Source of the DNA: an uncultured Clostridia bacterium
GTDB lineage: Bacteria > Bacillota > Clostridia > TANB77 > CAG-508
Direction: 5' to 3'
Assembly (NCBI GenBank): GCA_944390345.1
Contig: CALXPP010000004.1
Location: 1 to 64,000, forward strand
DNA length: 64,000 nucleotides
The translations under genes were made by a program, and so were the position numbers. Shown in pieces: positions 63,799 through 64,000 of this stretch. Under the pieces are notes generated by a model. The model had not been told where the DNA came from, searched no databases, and saw only the letters and a program-made list of their open reading frames with translations. Each line of letters opens with the position of its first letter. Within the stretch, counting starts at the first letter, position 1.

Positions 63799-64000
63799 TT
63801 ACATATTTTTTAGCTTTTCTTGAAGTCCTGTATTTCTTTTTCTATTTTCAGAGTTTTGAATCATAAATTCTATTAATTTGTTACTACCTATAATAACTAA
63901 AAGCTTTTTAGCTCTAGTTATTCCTGTATACAATAAATTTCTAGTAAGTAACATATTAGATGAAGGTGGAATTGCTAAAATTACAACATCAAACTCACTT
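63799..64000 (-). CDS. recD2: RecD2-type DNA helicase, C-terminal end only
   Basis: The last 66 residues of a superfamily 1 helicase, running off the window. SEFDVVILAIPP and LLTRNLLYTGITRAKKLLV match motifs V/VI of RecD2-like 5'-3' helicases. The stop is TAA at 63799. The product name rests on this tail alone. Confidence 0.75.
   Translation of the reverse strand, partial: SEFDVVILAIPPSSNMLLTRNLLYTGITRAKKLLVIIGSNKLIEFMIQNSENRKRNTGLQEKLKNM

Noticed and set aside
1-64000. tRNA or rRNA genes and CRISPR arrays
   Set aside because: None was found by eye. The short palindromes and repeats present are terminators, T-boxes and leaders; no spaced direct-repeat array exists.

Overview
This is a strongly AT-rich chromosomal window from what looks like an uncultured, spore-forming member of the Clostridia. 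Three things point there: the S10-spc-alpha ribosomal order with map and adk, T-box leaders on aminoacyl-tRNA synthetase operons, and a sporulation set (spoVT and a spoIIAA-spoIIAB-sigF-spoIID-spoIIQ run). The species assignment is inference. Almost everything is on the minus strand.

Layout. 0.1-3.1 kb: a U32 peptidase, a divergently transcribed stand-alone RelA/SpoT-type synthetase-domain protein, and a small membrane protein. 3.2-19.8 kb: one long ribosomal-protein run from rpsJ to rplQ, including secY, adk, map, infA and rpoA. It has a perfect 17-spacer promoter and a ~265-nt leader; rpmD is missing, and several unusually long intergenic hairpins are present. 19.9-25.3 kb: glycyl-tRNA synthetase behind a T-box, a CoaE-like kinase, a candidate small RNA, a sortase and a short alanyl-tRNA synthetase. 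25.4-36.2 kb: a small ORF, a secreted CAP protein with seven repeats, spoVT, a KAP-type NTPase, a ComFC-like protein, a T-box-controlled valS operon and two membrane proteins. 36.3-45.8 kb: the pyrimidine operon (pyrC, pyrF, pyrK, pyrD), which carries two uncharacterised large proteins, opposite a divergent pyrE-like gene. 45.9-53.4 kb: a prepilin, dnaE, a GC-rich candidate non-coding RNA, rqcP, a phosphoesterase, truA and a foreign-looking small gene. 53.6-64 kb: an ECF sigma/anti-sigma pair, cdaA, the spoIIA-spoIID-spoIIQ cluster, a prepilin-anchored leucine-rich-repeat protein and the end of recD2.

The main discovery candidate is a recoding pattern. dnaE is interrupted twice and the prepilin-LRR gene twice. 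All four interruptions fall on an in-frame CGG codon. In every case a +1 shift (skipping the C, reading the following GGN as Gly) restores the correct frame and the family-conserved glycine. A fifth example lies in the small ORF at 25.4 kb. By eye I found no CGG in the zero frame of any intact native gene in the window, against roughly fifty CGG trinucleotides in the other two frames, while CGT, CGC and CGA are used for arginine. The only exception is a GC-rich, probably transferred gene at 53.1-53.4 kb. This fits CGG being an unassigned arginine codon at which ribosomes shift +1, or CGGN being read as a four-base glycine codon. I know of no description of such a system and could not search for one.
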